28,869 bases of DNA. It comes from JARRQB01 sp965368585. Lineage in GTDB: Bacteria > Pseudomonadota > Gammaproteobacteria > Chromatiales > Chromatiaceae. The DNA is taken from assembly GCA_965368585.1 (NCBI GenBank), contig CBDUNM010000049.1, positions 1 through 28,869 of the forward strand. The letters run 5' to 3'. The position numbers were made by a program, and so were the translations under genes. Under the pieces are notes generated by a model. The model was not told where the DNA came from, searched no databases, and saw nothing but the letters and a program-made list of their open reading frames with translations. Shown here in pieces: positions 16,032-24,119 of the stretch (its first letter is position 1; every line of letters starts with the position of its first letter).

Positions 16032-16562
16032 ATGAAGCGCTTTACTGTCTATGTCACGCTGGCTTTGCTGATGGCCGCGAATCCGCTCTGGGCGGCGGAA
16101 AAGAAACATATCTCGACCCCCGCGTTCGACAAGGCCATCGCGCAGCAGATGGTGCAGCACAGTATTCAGAAGTTCGAAATCGCCGAAGACGTCAGTGTCG
16201 ACGATGCGATTGCCTCGATGCAGCTGCGCGCGAATATGCGCAACTTCAAGATGGTTGCCGATCTCCCGCTGTCCGAGCAGGTCAAATCGATGGGGCAGGA
16301 CGCCAACTACATGCGCATCCTGGCGTTCTGCGATGCGCTGATCGCCAAGAAAATGGTCGAGTACGACATTATATTTGCAGGATTTTTACCCTGTCGTATC
16401 GCGGTCCTCGAGGATAGCCAGGGCAAAGGCTGGATTGTGACCATGAACATGGACATGATGCTGCATGCCGTCGATCTGCCCGCTGAACTGCAACCGCTGG
16501 CCAAGCAGGTTCGCGACACGATCTATGAAATCGTTGACGCCGGCGTGAACGGTGACCTCTGA
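16032..16562 (+). CDS. secreted DUF302 domain protein
   Basis: The 176-residue protein starts MKRFTVYVTLALLMAANPLW with a Sec signal peptide, cleaved likely after ANPLWAA. The rest matches the DUF302 fold: ANYMRILAFCDALIAKKMVE, then the typical LPCRIAVLEDSQGKGWIV, and an amphipathic C-terminus. ATG 16032 is preceded by GTGAGGAAC; an in-frame start at 15978 would bury the signal peptide, so it was not used. DUF302 proteins have no settled function; many are found in sulfur-oxidising and other respiring bacteria. The gene ends at a strong terminator. Confidence 0.88.
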   Translation: MKRFTVYVTLALLMAANPLWAAEKKHISTPAFDKAIAQQMVQHSIQKFEIAEDVSVDDAIASMQLRANMRNFKMVADLPLSEQVKSMGQDANYMRILAFCDALIAKKMVEYDIIFAGFLPCRIAVLEDSQGKGWIVTMNMDMMLHAVDLPAELQPLAKQVRDTIYEIVDAGVNGDL

Positions 16563-16587
16563 CCGCAGCGGTTGATGAGCGTTAGTG

Positions 16588-16618
16588 AAACGCCGGCTTC
16601 AAGCCGGCGTTTGCTTTT
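16588..16618 (+). terminator. intrinsic terminator after the DUF302 gene
   Basis: Arms AAACGCCGGCTT and AAGCCGGCGTTT pair perfectly around a minimal loop and are followed by TTTGCTTTT. It begins 26 bases after the stop. Confidence 0.9.
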
Positions 16619-17000
16619 GGGTATCAACCCTTTTTAGACGCCGACTCTTGTGCATTGCACCATAGAGTTTGTTCCGGGATGGGCAGGCGAGTTTTATGAC
16701 GCGGTGCGCGTGTCGACGCGGCCTGCAGTTGCTGGTCGGCACGGTCCGCTTCGGCCGGTGCAGGTTTTTTCCGCCCCGCCTGGTTTGTCGCGTATCCTAC
16801 TGAGTGATTCGCGTCAATCCCAAGGGCTTACATGTATGCGATACTCGCGAGCCAATTTCGGCTTTGTCCACCTTGGCCAGGATTGCGCACTAAGGCGCCA
16901 TCGGGTGCAGACATCAGAACAACATCAAGAACGCCCTGCAAATGGCGTTGCTCATTCGGGGTGGAACTGAACAAAGCCTTGCTCTACTTAGAACATCTCT
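16619..17000. other. intergenic region upstream of sqr
   Basis: About 380 bases lie between the DUF302 terminator and the SQR ribosome-binding site. The plus frame 16650-16970 is open (106 codons) but is arginine- and proline-rich, matches nothing I know and has no ribosome-binding site. The region should hold the SQR promoter, but no clear box was found. Nothing else can be supported here. Confidence 0.5.
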
Positions 17001-17008
17001 AAAGGAGG
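17001..17008 (+). promoter_or_regulatory. sqr: strong ribosome-binding site of sqr
   Basis: AAAGGAGG is a full-length anti-16S match six bases before the SQR ATG. It is the strongest ribosome-binding site I saw in the window and suggests high expression. Confidence 0.9.
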
Positions 17009-17014
17009 ATTCCG

Positions 17015-18286
17015 ATGGCACACGTAGTGGTTTTGGGCGCCGGTACAGGGGGTATGCCTTGCGCGTACGAATTGCGCGAAGCACTCGGCAAAGAGCATGA
17101 GTTGACGGTTGTCAACGAACGCGACTATTTCCAGTTTGTTCCCTCCAACCCGTGGGTAGCCGTCGGTTGGCGTGACCGGGCCAGCATCACTTTTGATATT
17201 CGGCCGCATCTGGAACGCAAAGGCATCAACTTCATCGCCAAGCGCTGCGACAAGATCGACGCGGAGGGTAAAACGCTGCTGCTCGAAGGCGGTGAAAGTG
17301 TCGCCTTCGACTACCTGATCATCGCGACCGGACCGCGTCTGGCATTCGAAGAAGTCGAAGGCGCGGGTCCCGAAGCGGGCGGAACCCACTCGGTCTGCAC
17401 CGTGGACCATGCGGAAAATGCCTACCAGGATTACAAGGATTTTCTGGAAGACCCGGGCCATGTAGTCGTCGGTGCAATGCCCTTCGCGTCCTGCTTCGGG
17501 CCCGCCTACGAGTACGCGTTCATCCTCGATGCGGATCTGCGTAAACGCAAATTGCGCGACAAGGTCCCAATGACCTTTGTGACCTCTGAACCCTATATCG
17601 GACACTTGGGGTTGGGTGGTGTGGGTGACTCCAAGGGTATGCTGGAGTCCGAAATGCGCAACCACCATATCAAATGGATCACCAACGGCAAGGTCACCAA
17701 GGTCGAGCCCGGCAAGATGTACGTGGAGCAGTACGACGACGTGGGTCACAAGGTCAAGGATCACGAGTTGGAGTTCAAGTACTCCATGATGCTGCCCTCC
17801 TTCAAAGGCGTGGATGCGGTGGCGCAAGTGGAAGGGCTGTGTAACCCGCGCGGGTTCGTGTTCGTCGATGAATTCCAGCGCAACCCGACCTATCCGTACG
17901 TTTTTTCAGCCGGTGTCTGTATCGCCATTCCTCCGGTGGAGGCAACCGCGGTGCCGACCGGCGCGCCAAAGACCGGCTACATGATCGAGTCGATGGTGAC
18001 GGCCATCGTGCACAATATTGCGCGGGACATAGAAGGTAAGGAACCCGATACCAAGGCGACCTGGAATGCAATCTGTCTGGCGGATATGGGCGATACCGGG
18101 GCGGCCTTCGTGGCTCTGCCCCAGATACCGCCCCGAAACGTGGCCTGGTTCAAAAAGGGCAAATGGGTCCACATGGCGAAAATCGCGTTCGAGAAATACT
18201 TCATCCGCAAGATGAAAAAAGGAACCTCCGAGCCCGTTTACGAAAAGTACATCTTGAAAATGCTCGGCATCGGCAAGCTCAAGTAA
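17015..18286 (+). CDS. sqr: sulfide:quinone oxidoreductase, A. ferrooxidans type
   Basis: This FAD enzyme oxidises sulfide to polysulfide or sulfur and passes electrons to quinone at the membrane. The 423 residues open with MAHVVVLGAGTGGMPCAYEL, the FAD-binding Rossmann motif. Cysteines C128 (SVCTVDH), C160 (FASCFGPAYEYAF) and C354 (NAICLADMGD) sit at or within two positions of C128, C160 and C356 of the A. ferrooxidans enzyme as I recall it. YFQFVPSNPWV, FDYLIIATGPRLAFE and PTGAPKTGYMIESMV are also close to that enzyme. The C-terminus (KIAFEKYFIRKMKKG) is amphipathic and basic, fitting the membrane anchor. It has its own ribosome-binding site and terminator and appears to be a single-gene unit. 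It is the clearest indication of sulfur metabolism in the window. Confidence 0.95.
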   Translation: MAHVVVLGAGTGGMPCAYELREALGKEHELTVVNERDYFQFVPSNPWVAVGWRDRASITFDIRPHLERKGINFIAKRCDKIDAEGKTLLLEGGESVAFDYLIIATGPRLAFEEVEGAGPEAGGTHSVCTVDHAENAYQDYKDFLEDPGHVVVGAMPFASCFGPAYEYAFILDADLRKRKLRDKVPMTFVTSEPYIGHLGLGGVGDSKGMLESEMRNHHIKWITNGKVTKVEPGKMYVEQYDDVGHKVKDHELEFKYSMMLPSFKGVDAVAQVEGLCNPRGFVFVDEFQRNPTYPYVFSAGVCIAIPPVEATAVPTGAPKTGYMIESMVTAIVHNIARDIEGKEPDTKATWNAICLADMGDTGAAFVALPQIPPRNVAWFKKGKWVHMAKIAFEKYFIRKMKKGTSEPVYEKYILKMLGIGKLK

Positions 18287-18313
18287 ATCGCAACCAGCGA
18301 TCGTCTGGTCCCG

Positions 18314-18340
18314 AAACCCGGCGAAAACGCCGGGTTTTTT
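18314..18340 (+). terminator. intrinsic terminator after sqr
   Basis: Arms AAACCCGGCG and CGCCGGGTTT pair around AAAA, followed by further T. It begins 28 bases after the SQR stop. Confidence 0.92.
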
Positions 18341-18408
18341 CTGCCCGATGAGTCGTACATGCTCTTCGGTTATCATGCGCAGTTTCGTCAAAGCCACTCG
18401 AGGTCGCC

Positions 18409-19641
18409 ATGTCGACATTTCACGTGAATAGGCATGTAACGGTGCCGGTAATGGTGGGTTCGGTCGTCGTCGGCGGCGATGCTCCGGTCGTGGTGCAGTC
18501 CATGACCAATACGGATACCGCGGACGTGGCGGCGACCGTGAGCCAGGTTGCCGATCTGGCGCGTGCCGGGTCCGAGCTGGTGCGGATCACGGTCAACAAC
18601 GATGCCGCCGCAGCCGCGGTGCCACGCATCCGCGACGCGCTGGACGCGCGAAATGTCGATGTGCCTTTGGTGGGCGACTTCCACTTCAACGGCGCCAAAT
18701 TGTTGAACGGCCATCGGGCTTGCGCCGAGGCGTTGGCCAAGTACCGGATCAATCCTGGCAACGTCGGCAGCGGTGAGACGCGCGACGCGCAGTTCGCCGA
18801 CATGATCGAGACCGCCATGCGATTCGGCAAGGCGGTGCGTATCGGGGTCAACTGGGGGTCGTTGGACAAGGGGCTGGTGGCGCGCATGATGGATGAAAAT
18901 TCATGCCTGTCCGAGCCCCGCGACGCCGATCAGATGACCCGCGAAATCATGGTCGTCTCGGCGCTGGACAGTGCCGCGAAAGCGGAAGCGATCGGCTTGG
19001 GGCGCGACCGGATTGTACTGTCCTGCAAGATGAGCCGGGTACAGGATCTGATTGCCGTTTACCGGGACCTGGCGGCACGCAGCGATTACGCGTTGCACCT
19101 TGGGCTCACCGAAGCGGGGATGGGTACCAAGGGGGTCGTGGCGTCGGCGGCTGCGCTGTCAGTGTTGCTGCAACAGGGGATCGGCGACACCATTCGCATA
19201 TCACTCACACCGGAGCCCGGTGGTGACCGCACCCAGGAAGTGCGCGTGGCGCAGGAACTACTGCAATCGATGGGGTTGCGCGCCTTCATGCCCATGGTGA
19301 TCGCATGTCCGGGCTGCGGTCGTACCACGAGCACCTATTTTCAGCAGCTCGCCCAGGATATACAGGGCTATTTACGCGCCCAGATGCCGGGTTGGCGCTC
19401 GCGTTACGCCGGGGTCGAGAATATGGACGTCGCCGTAATGGGTTGTGTGGTCAACGGCCCCGGCGAAAGCAAGCACGCGAACCTTGGCATCAGCTTGCCC
19501 GGTACCGGCGAACGCCCGGCAGCGCCGGTGTATGTTGACGGCGAAAAATACACGACGCTCAAAGGCGACGCGATTGCCGATGACTTTAAACGTATCGTTG
19601 AAGACTATGTGCAAAAGACCTATGGACCTCGGGTCGCCTGA
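18409..19641 (+). CDS. ispG: 4-hydroxy-3-methylbut-2-enyl diphosphate synthase
   Basis: IspG (GcpE) makes HMBPP from MEcPP in the non-mevalonate isoprenoid pathway. The 410 residues fit the longer proteobacterial form. The [4Fe-4S] cysteines appear in IACPGCGRTTSTYF and MGCVVNGPGESKHA, the latter being the family signature. The N-terminal TIM barrel shows VVVQSMTNTDTADV, LVRITVNND and PLVGDFHFNG. ATG 18409 has GAGGT close upstream. It begins 122 bases after the sqr stop, behind a terminator, so it is transcribed on its own or with the next gene. The usual neighbours hisS or rodZ are absent here. Confidence 0.97.
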   Translation: MSTFHVNRHVTVPVMVGSVVVGGDAPVVVQSMTNTDTADVAATVSQVADLARAGSELVRITVNNDAAAAAVPRIRDALDARNVDVPLVGDFHFNGAKLLNGHRACAEALAKYRINPGNVGSGETRDAQFADMIETAMRFGKAVRIGVNWGSLDKGLVARMMDENSCLSEPRDADQMTREIMVVSALDSAAKAEAIGLGRDRIVLSCKMSRVQDLIAVYRDLAARSDYALHLGLTEAGMGTKGVVASAAALSVLLQQGIGDTIRISLTPEPGGDRTQEVRVAQELLQSMGLRAFMPMVIACPGCGRTTSTYFQQLAQDIQGYLRAQMPGWRSRYAGVENMDVAVMGCVVNGPGESKHANLGISLPGTGERPAAPVYVDGEKYTTLKGDAIADDFKRIVEDYVQKTYGPRVA

Positions 19642-19736
19642 GCGGATAGGAACAGCGATCGCGGCTCCGGTGGGGTAGCCCAACCGGCACACGACCTCTT
19701 TGAATAACCACACGCAACAACCATTGGGAGACACGA

Positions 19737-20234
19737 ATGAAGCACATCACATTGTCAGCATTGTTGGCGGGTCCGCTCCTGGCGCAACCGGCTTTCGTCT
19801 TTGCGGATGACGCGATGGTAATTGCGGTAAAACGTATGTCCATGGAAACCGCCATATCCGTCGCCAAAGGCGCGATAGAAGAATGTCGCAAGAAAGGCAT
19901 TCAGATTGCAGCTACCGTGGTCGACCGCGATGGAACGGTGCAGGTCACGCTGCGCGATACCATCGCGGCTCCCCTGACACTCAATATCAGTCGCCAAAAG
20001 GCCTACACCGCGGCCAATTTCAATGCCGTCACTTCGACAATGGCGGATCGCGGCGACACCCCTGTCGGTCGGGTGGACGGTCTGGTGATGTCGGCGGGTG
20101 GCGTTCCGATCCAGGTCGGCGGGTCCTTGCTCGGTGCGGTCGGTGTGTCGGGCGCGCCAGCGGGCGAAACCGATGAAGAGTGCGCACAGGCCGGTGTGGC
20201 CGCGGTTGCGGACGATTTGGAACTGTCGATGTAA
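19737..20234 (+). CDS. exported HbpS/GlcG-like protein (DUF336)
   Basis: The 165-residue protein has a signal peptide (MKHITLSALLAGPLLAQPAF, cleaved near VFADD) followed by one GlcG/HbpS domain: ETAISVAKGAIEECRKKGIQ, AATVVDRDGTVQVTLRDT, SRQKAYTAANF and GGVPIQVGGSLLGAVGVSGA. In Streptomyces, HbpS binds haem and senses redox stress with a two-component system. In Proteobacteria the exported forms often accompany respiratory or sulfur genes, and the role is open. ATG 19737 is preceded by GGGAGA at a good distance. It lies 95 bases after ispG and convergent to the DUF6858 gene. Confidence 0.9.
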   Translation: MKHITLSALLAGPLLAQPAFVFADDAMVIAVKRMSMETAISVAKGAIEECRKKGIQIAATVVDRDGTVQVTLRDTIAAPLTLNISRQKAYTAANFNAVTSTMADRGDTPVGRVDGLVMSAGGVPIQVGGSLLGAVGVSGAPAGETDEECAQAGVAAVADDLELSM

Positions 20235-20275
20235 AGGTGCCGGCGCCTTGGGCGGCGGCGTGCGATCGAGACCCG

Positions 20276-20719
20276 TCAAACGCGGGCCTCCGTGCGCTTC
20301 GCCGCGCCAGCGCGTCTGGTGTGCGGTGGAGTATCCGGCAGCGCGTGCGCCCAAGACTCCATTGCGCTGTTGGCGACCGGCATGGGCGCTTCCATAAAGG
20401 TCAGGATAAAGGCGTCGTCGGTTTCCGCGACACCTATCGGTCGCGGGCGCACGGCAAGCACCCGAGCGTCGGGGATCGTCAAACCGAAACAGAAGACGAT
20501 GTTCTTGGCCGCTCTCAGAGCGGGGTGAAACTGACCGTCAGGAAGCGACCTGGTATGCAAAAGGTGATCGAATACCGCGATAAAGGTCGCCGATTCGTGC
20601 TCCCCGATGCGCTTCTTCAAGTACGAAATAACGGCATCGACGTCGCCTAACGGGGTTTCGTTTTTATCCACTTTAAGCGTGAATTTTGGATATTTTTCAT
20701 ACAATATCGTTTGCTTCAC
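20276..20719 (-). CDS. DUF6858-like protein, 147 aa
   Basis: The soluble protein begins MKQTILYEKYPKFTLKVDKN when read from GTG 20719, which has AGGAG seven bases upstream; a longer frame from 20788 adds an arginine-rich stretch that is unlikely to be coding. It contains AVFDHLLHTRSLPDGQF, AKNIVFCFGLTIPDARVLAV and EAPMPVANSAMESW, all strong features of a family I know as DUF6858. Function unknown. The last 22 residues are basic and proline-rich and vary in the family. It is downstream of the FNR-like regulator on the same strand, with 147 bases between, so it may be in that regulator's control. Confidence 0.8.
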   Translation of the reverse strand: MKQTILYEKYPKFTLKVDKNETPLGDVDAVISYLKKRIGEHESATFIAVFDHLLHTRSLPDGQFHPALRAAKNIVFCFGLTIPDARVLAVRPRPIGVAETDDAFILTFMEAPMPVANSAMESWAHALPDTPPHTRRAGAAKRTEARV

Positions 20720-20866
20720 GGCGCGACTCCTGGTTGGACGCAACATTCGACGGCGCCGGTGGAGAGGTAACATCTGAACCCGGATCAACGCCGAGCCGAT
20801 GGCGGCCGCGTATCGTTATTTGAAACCAGCAAGGTAGCGTGACGCATTGAAAATGCGCAACTGACC

Positions 20867-21574
20867 TCAATCGTCTGCTATGTGTCGCAGGTTGGGGATA
20901 TCGAGAATGAAGCGGTTGGGCCGGGATTCCACCAGCAGACTCTGGCGCTTGAATTCGGCAATGGTGCGGCTGGCCGTCTCGGTGGTCATGCCCAGCATGG
21001 CGCCCATGTCTTCTCTGCCGAACAATTCGCATTCGCTGCTCTCCTCGTCGCGTGCCAGTCGCAGCAGCAGGCGCGCAACGCGTTGTTTTGCATTTCCCGT
21101 GGAGAGTTCAGTAATCCAGGCGTCGGCTTCCTTAAGCGCCAGTTGCCAGCGTTTGAGCAGCTCCTGATGGAGGCGGCGGTTGCTGGCCGTCAGCGACGCA
21201 ATCAGGCTGGCCGGCAGGCAGCACACCTCGGTGCGCTGCATCACGACGGCATCGTGCGCGTAGGGTTGGTCCAGTGTGGCTTCGAGCCCGACGATGTCGG
21301 TGGTCCGCATCAGGCGTACAATGCGCTGCGCGCCGTCCGGTAAAAACTGGACCAGTTTCACCAGGCCGCTGCGAATGGTGTACAGCTTGCTGCCGTGTTC
21401 GCCGGTGCGATACAGGCTTTTGCCGGGCTGCAGAACGAACTGGTTGATCGGCTTGTGGATATTTTCGAAATCGGCTTCGTCCAATCCGGAAAAAAGCACT
21501 GATTGCCGCAACGGACAGTTCAGGCAGTCCGCCACGCCGGTCCATGCGTCTTTAAGAGGTACCGTATTCGTCAT
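20867..21574 (-). CDS. Crp/Fnr family regulator, FNR-like
   Basis: From ATG 21574 the protein has 235 residues. The N-terminal sensory part has DCLNCPLRQSVLF (C17, C20), followed by a cNMP-type beta barrel (LYTIRSGLVKLVQFLPDG) and EVCCLP (C118, C119). C17, C20 and C119 have the same spacing as C20, C23 and C122 of E. coli FNR; the counterpart of C29 is a valine. The dimer helix is followed by a winged HTH with GREDMGAMLGMTTETASRTI. The E-x-x-S-R residues match FNR, so a TTGAT-N4-ATCAA site is predicted. The ORF extends upstream to 21667, but the sequence before M21574 looks non-coding. No good ribosome-binding site was found. Oxygen or NO sensing is likely but not shown. Confidence 0.85.
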   Translation of the reverse strand: MTNTVPLKDAWTGVADCLNCPLRQSVLFSGLDEADFENIHKPINQFVLQPGKSLYRTGEHGSKLYTIRSGLVKLVQFLPDGAQRIVRLMRTTDIVGLEATLDQPYAHDAVVMQRTEVCCLPASLIASLTASNRRLHQELLKRWQLALKEADAWITELSTGNAKQRVARLLLRLARDEESSECELFGREDMGAMLGMTTETASRTIAEFKRQSLLVESRPNRFILDIPNLRHIADD

Positions 21575-21693
21575 GGAGACATGATAGCCGCAATGCGCGG
21601 ATGCATTCACCTGATGCTGACTGTGAAATACTGCCTCGGAGGCTAACCGATTCATCGTAAAAATCAATGCAGGACACCCTGCAGGGACGCGAG

Positions 21694-21840
21694 GAACGGG
21701 AAAACCGCTATCGCGACGGAAAACCGGTCGGAAGCGCGACGACCCCCGTCCGGCGTTGCGTCACGGGTGGGAGACCCGGCGGGTGCCCGAGGGGTGGGCG
21801 CTTGTTCCCGGTTGCGGCCACGGCTACGAAATTGGCGAAG
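21694..21840 (+). pseudogene. relic of a thiopurine methyltransferase-like gene
   Basis: Two frames together resemble the start of TPMT-type SAM methyltransferases. The frame from 21694 gives ERENRYRDGK, similar to the W(E)xRYxxGxTGW opening. One frame back, from 21723, comes TGRKRDDPRPALRHGW and then RRVPEGWALVPGCGHGYEIG, which fits the SAM-binding motif I (LVPGCGxGYE) at the expected distance. The reading frame changes once near 21722, and the match stops just before the uup ribosome-binding site. Roughly 47 codons remain of about 200. This explains why the uup frame is open upstream of its real start. Confidence 0.6.
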
Positions 21841-21852
21841 GACAAATCGAAT

Positions 21853-23745
21853 ATGGCATTGATCTCGCTGCGTAGGATCCATCTTTCCTTCGGCGATCCG
21901 CCGCTGTTGGACGGTGTCGATCTGGCCATCGAGCCGGGTGAAAGAGTCTGTCTGCTGGGCCGCAACGGCGAAGGAAAATCGACGCTAATGAAGGTGATAG
22001 CCGGTGAAATCGAACCTGACGACGGCGAGCGGGTGTTGACCCAGGGAGTCCGCCTGGCGCGGTTGACCCAGGACGTTCCCGCGGCGATCACGGGCAAGGT
22101 GTTCGATGTGGTGGCCGACGGCCTCGGCGGTCTCGCGGAATTGGTCAAAGACTACCACGCCGCCGGTCGGGCGGTTGTGGAACACCCGACGGAACACGCC
22201 CTGGAGCGCCTGTCCAAGGCGCAGCATGCCCTCGAAGACGCCGACGGCTGGCAGCTCGAACGGCGCGCGGAGGCGGTCATCTCGCGTATGGCGCTGGATT
22301 CCGACGCGGCATTTCCGGCGTTGTCCGGTGGAATGAAGCGACGCGTGCTGTTGGCGCGCGCACTCGCTGCGGCACCGGACCTGCTGATGCTGGACGAGCC
22401 GACCAATCATTTGGATATCGACGCGATCAAGTGGCTGGAGGACTTTCTGCTGAGCTGGAACGGGACCCTGGTGTTCGTCACCCACGATCGCGGCCTGCTG
22501 CGCCGGCTGGCGACGCGCATCGTCGAACTCGACCGCGGCGGGATCACCAGCTTTCCGGGCGACTACGACAACTATCTGCGCCGCCGAACCGAGATGGACA
22601 ACGCAGAAGCGCAGGCGCAGGCGCGCTTCGACAAGAAGCTGGCGCAGGAGGAAATCTGGATTCGGCAGGGGATAAAGGCGCGTCGCACCCGTAACGAGGG
22701 GCGGGTGCGCCAGTTAAATCAGCTGCGTGAGGAGTCGACGGCCAGGCGCACCCGCCAGGGTGCAGCGCGCATCGAGGTCAACGCCGCCGAACGCTCCGGT
22801 AAGATCGTCTGCGAGGCGCAGCACGTTGACTACGGCTGGGGCGGCAAGCTGCTGATTCGTGATTTCAGTACCACGATCCTGCGCGGCGACCGGATCGGGA
22901 TCATTGGCCCGAACGGCTGCGGCAAATCCACGCTGCTGAAACTGCTGCTGGGTCAGATCGAGCCGGATAGCGGCAAGATAGAAACCGGAACCCATCTCGA
23001 GGTGGTGTTCTTCGATCAATTGCGCGCGCAGCTGGATCCAGCAAAAAACGTGCTTGACAACGTCGCCGGCGGCAGCGACAAGGTCGAAATCAACGGTCGA
23101 ACCAAACACGTCATCAGCTATCTGCAGGATTTCCTGTTTTCGCCGCAACGCTGCCGTCAACCGGTCAGCGCCCTGTCGGGCGGTGAATGCAGCAGGCTGT
23201 TGCTGGCCAAGCTATTCACACGACCGGCGAACCTGCTGGTACTCGACGAACCGACCAACGATCTGGATATCGAGACGCTGGAGCTACTCGAGGAACTGCT
23301 GCTGGACTTTGACGGCACCCTGCTACTGGTCAGCCACGACCGCGCATTTCTGGACAACGTCGTGACCAGTACGCTGGTGTTCGAGGACGGTGACCGGGTC
23401 AATGCCTACGTGGGTGGGTACGAAGACTGGCTGCGGCAGCGGCCGCAGGCCAGCCAGACTAGCGTCGAGTCCGCTGTCCCAAAGGCACCCCGACAACCGC
23501 CGCGGACCGCGGCGCAACAAGCCAAGGTCAAGAAACTGACTTACAAGGACAAGCGGGAGCTGGAACAGCTGCCGCAGCTTATAGAGGGACTGGAAGCGGA
23601 AATGTCACAGCTTCAGCAGACCCTGGCCGACCCCGATCTCTACAAGGAATCGCCACAACGTGTCGCCGAAGTCAACCATCGGGTGAGCGAGATCGAAAGC
23701 GAACTCGAACGGGCGTTCGAACGCTGGGCGGCGCTGGAGGGCTGA
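21853..23745 (+). CDS. uup: ABC-F ATPase Uup
   Basis: This soluble protein has two ABC ATPase domains and acts on ribosomes or nucleic acids; it is not a transporter. From ATG 21853 it has 630 residues (E. coli Uup, 635), and the start has AAGGAC ten bases upstream. A longer frame from 21667 contains a gene relic and should not be used. Domain one: LLGRNGEGKSTLMK (Walker A), ALSGGMKRR (signature), LLMLDEPTNHLDID (Walker B). The linker has KLAQEEIWIRQGIKARRTRN, typical of Uup. Domain two: IGPNGCGKSTLLKL, ALSGGECSRLLL, LLVLDEPTNDLDIE. The C-terminal coiled coil (YKDKRELEQLPQLIEGLEAE) is the DNA-binding domain of Uup. Complete and without defects. Confidence 0.96.
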   Translation: MALISLRRIHLSFGDPPLLDGVDLAIEPGERVCLLGRNGEGKSTLMKVIAGEIEPDDGERVLTQGVRLARLTQDVPAAITGKVFDVVADGLGGLAELVKDYHAAGRAVVEHPTEHALERLSKAQHALEDADGWQLERRAEAVISRMALDSDAAFPALSGGMKRRVLLARALAAAPDLLMLDEPTNHLDIDAIKWLEDFLLSWNGTLVFVTHDRGLLRRLATRIVELDRGGITSFPGDYDNYLRRRTEMDNAEAQAQARFDKKLAQEEIWIRQGIKARRTRNEGRVRQLNQLREESTARRTRQGAARIEVNAAERSGKIVCEAQHVDYGWGGKLLIRDFSTTILRGDRIGIIGPNGCGKSTLLKLLLGQIEPDSGKIETGTHLEVVFFDQLRAQLDPAKNVLDNVAGGSDKVEINGRTKHVISYLQDFLFSPQRCRQPVSALSGGECSRLLLAKLFTRPANLLVLDEPTNDLDIETLELLEELLLDFDGTLLLVSHDRAFLDNVVTSTLVFEDGDRVNAYVGGYEDWLRQRPQASQTSVESAVPKAPRQPPRTAAQQAKVKKLTYKDKRELEQLPQLIEGLEAEMSQLQQTLADPDLYKESPQRVAEVNHRVSEIESELERAFERWAALEG

Positions 23746-24119
23746 TACAGGCTGTCAAGCGGCCGCGCGACAAAAACCGGCTTGACGGTACGGCATTGAC
23801 GGGCAGGCGTGGTTTGTGGTCCAACATACCGTCGTGCTTTCGAGCGGAAACCGTAGCGTGCGACCGAGGCCAGCCGAAGAGGGCCGAGCCCTCTCGGCGA
23901 AGGCGTGTTGTACGCGGGTCGGGAGTTGGGTAACCATTCTTGGCGATGCTCCCGACACGGCCGCGTGTGTGGCCTTGCGCCGGCTTCGCGGACCGTCGCT
24001 GTACCCGCAGGGCTGGCCGCGATATGAATCCCGGGTGGAATTAATGCCAGGTCGGGCGTGTTCGATACGAACCGCCTGGAACCAATCACTTAGCGAATAT
24101 TCTAGGTAGGAGAAGAAGG
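23746..24119. other. 374-bp intergenic region with one hairpin
   Basis: A strong hairpin lies at 23873-23898: GCCG-a-AGAGGGC, loop CGA, GCCCTCT-CGGC, an 11-bp stem with one bulged A. There is no T-run. A weak pairing GTCAAGCGG/CCGGCTTGAC lies directly after the uup stop. The plus frame 23816-24109 (97 codons) matches no family and overlaps the hairpin, so I do not call it. The yceI-like gene's promoter must be here. Confidence 0.5.

Noticed and set aside
16650..16970. 106-codon open frame upstream of sqr
   Set aside because: No ribosome-binding site, no family resemblance, and unusual composition; more likely leader or non-coding sequence.
21667..21852. 62-residue N-terminal extension of Uup
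   Set aside because: The extension is absent from Uup, lacks a ribosome-binding site at its start, and its sequence is better explained as a methyltransferase relic.
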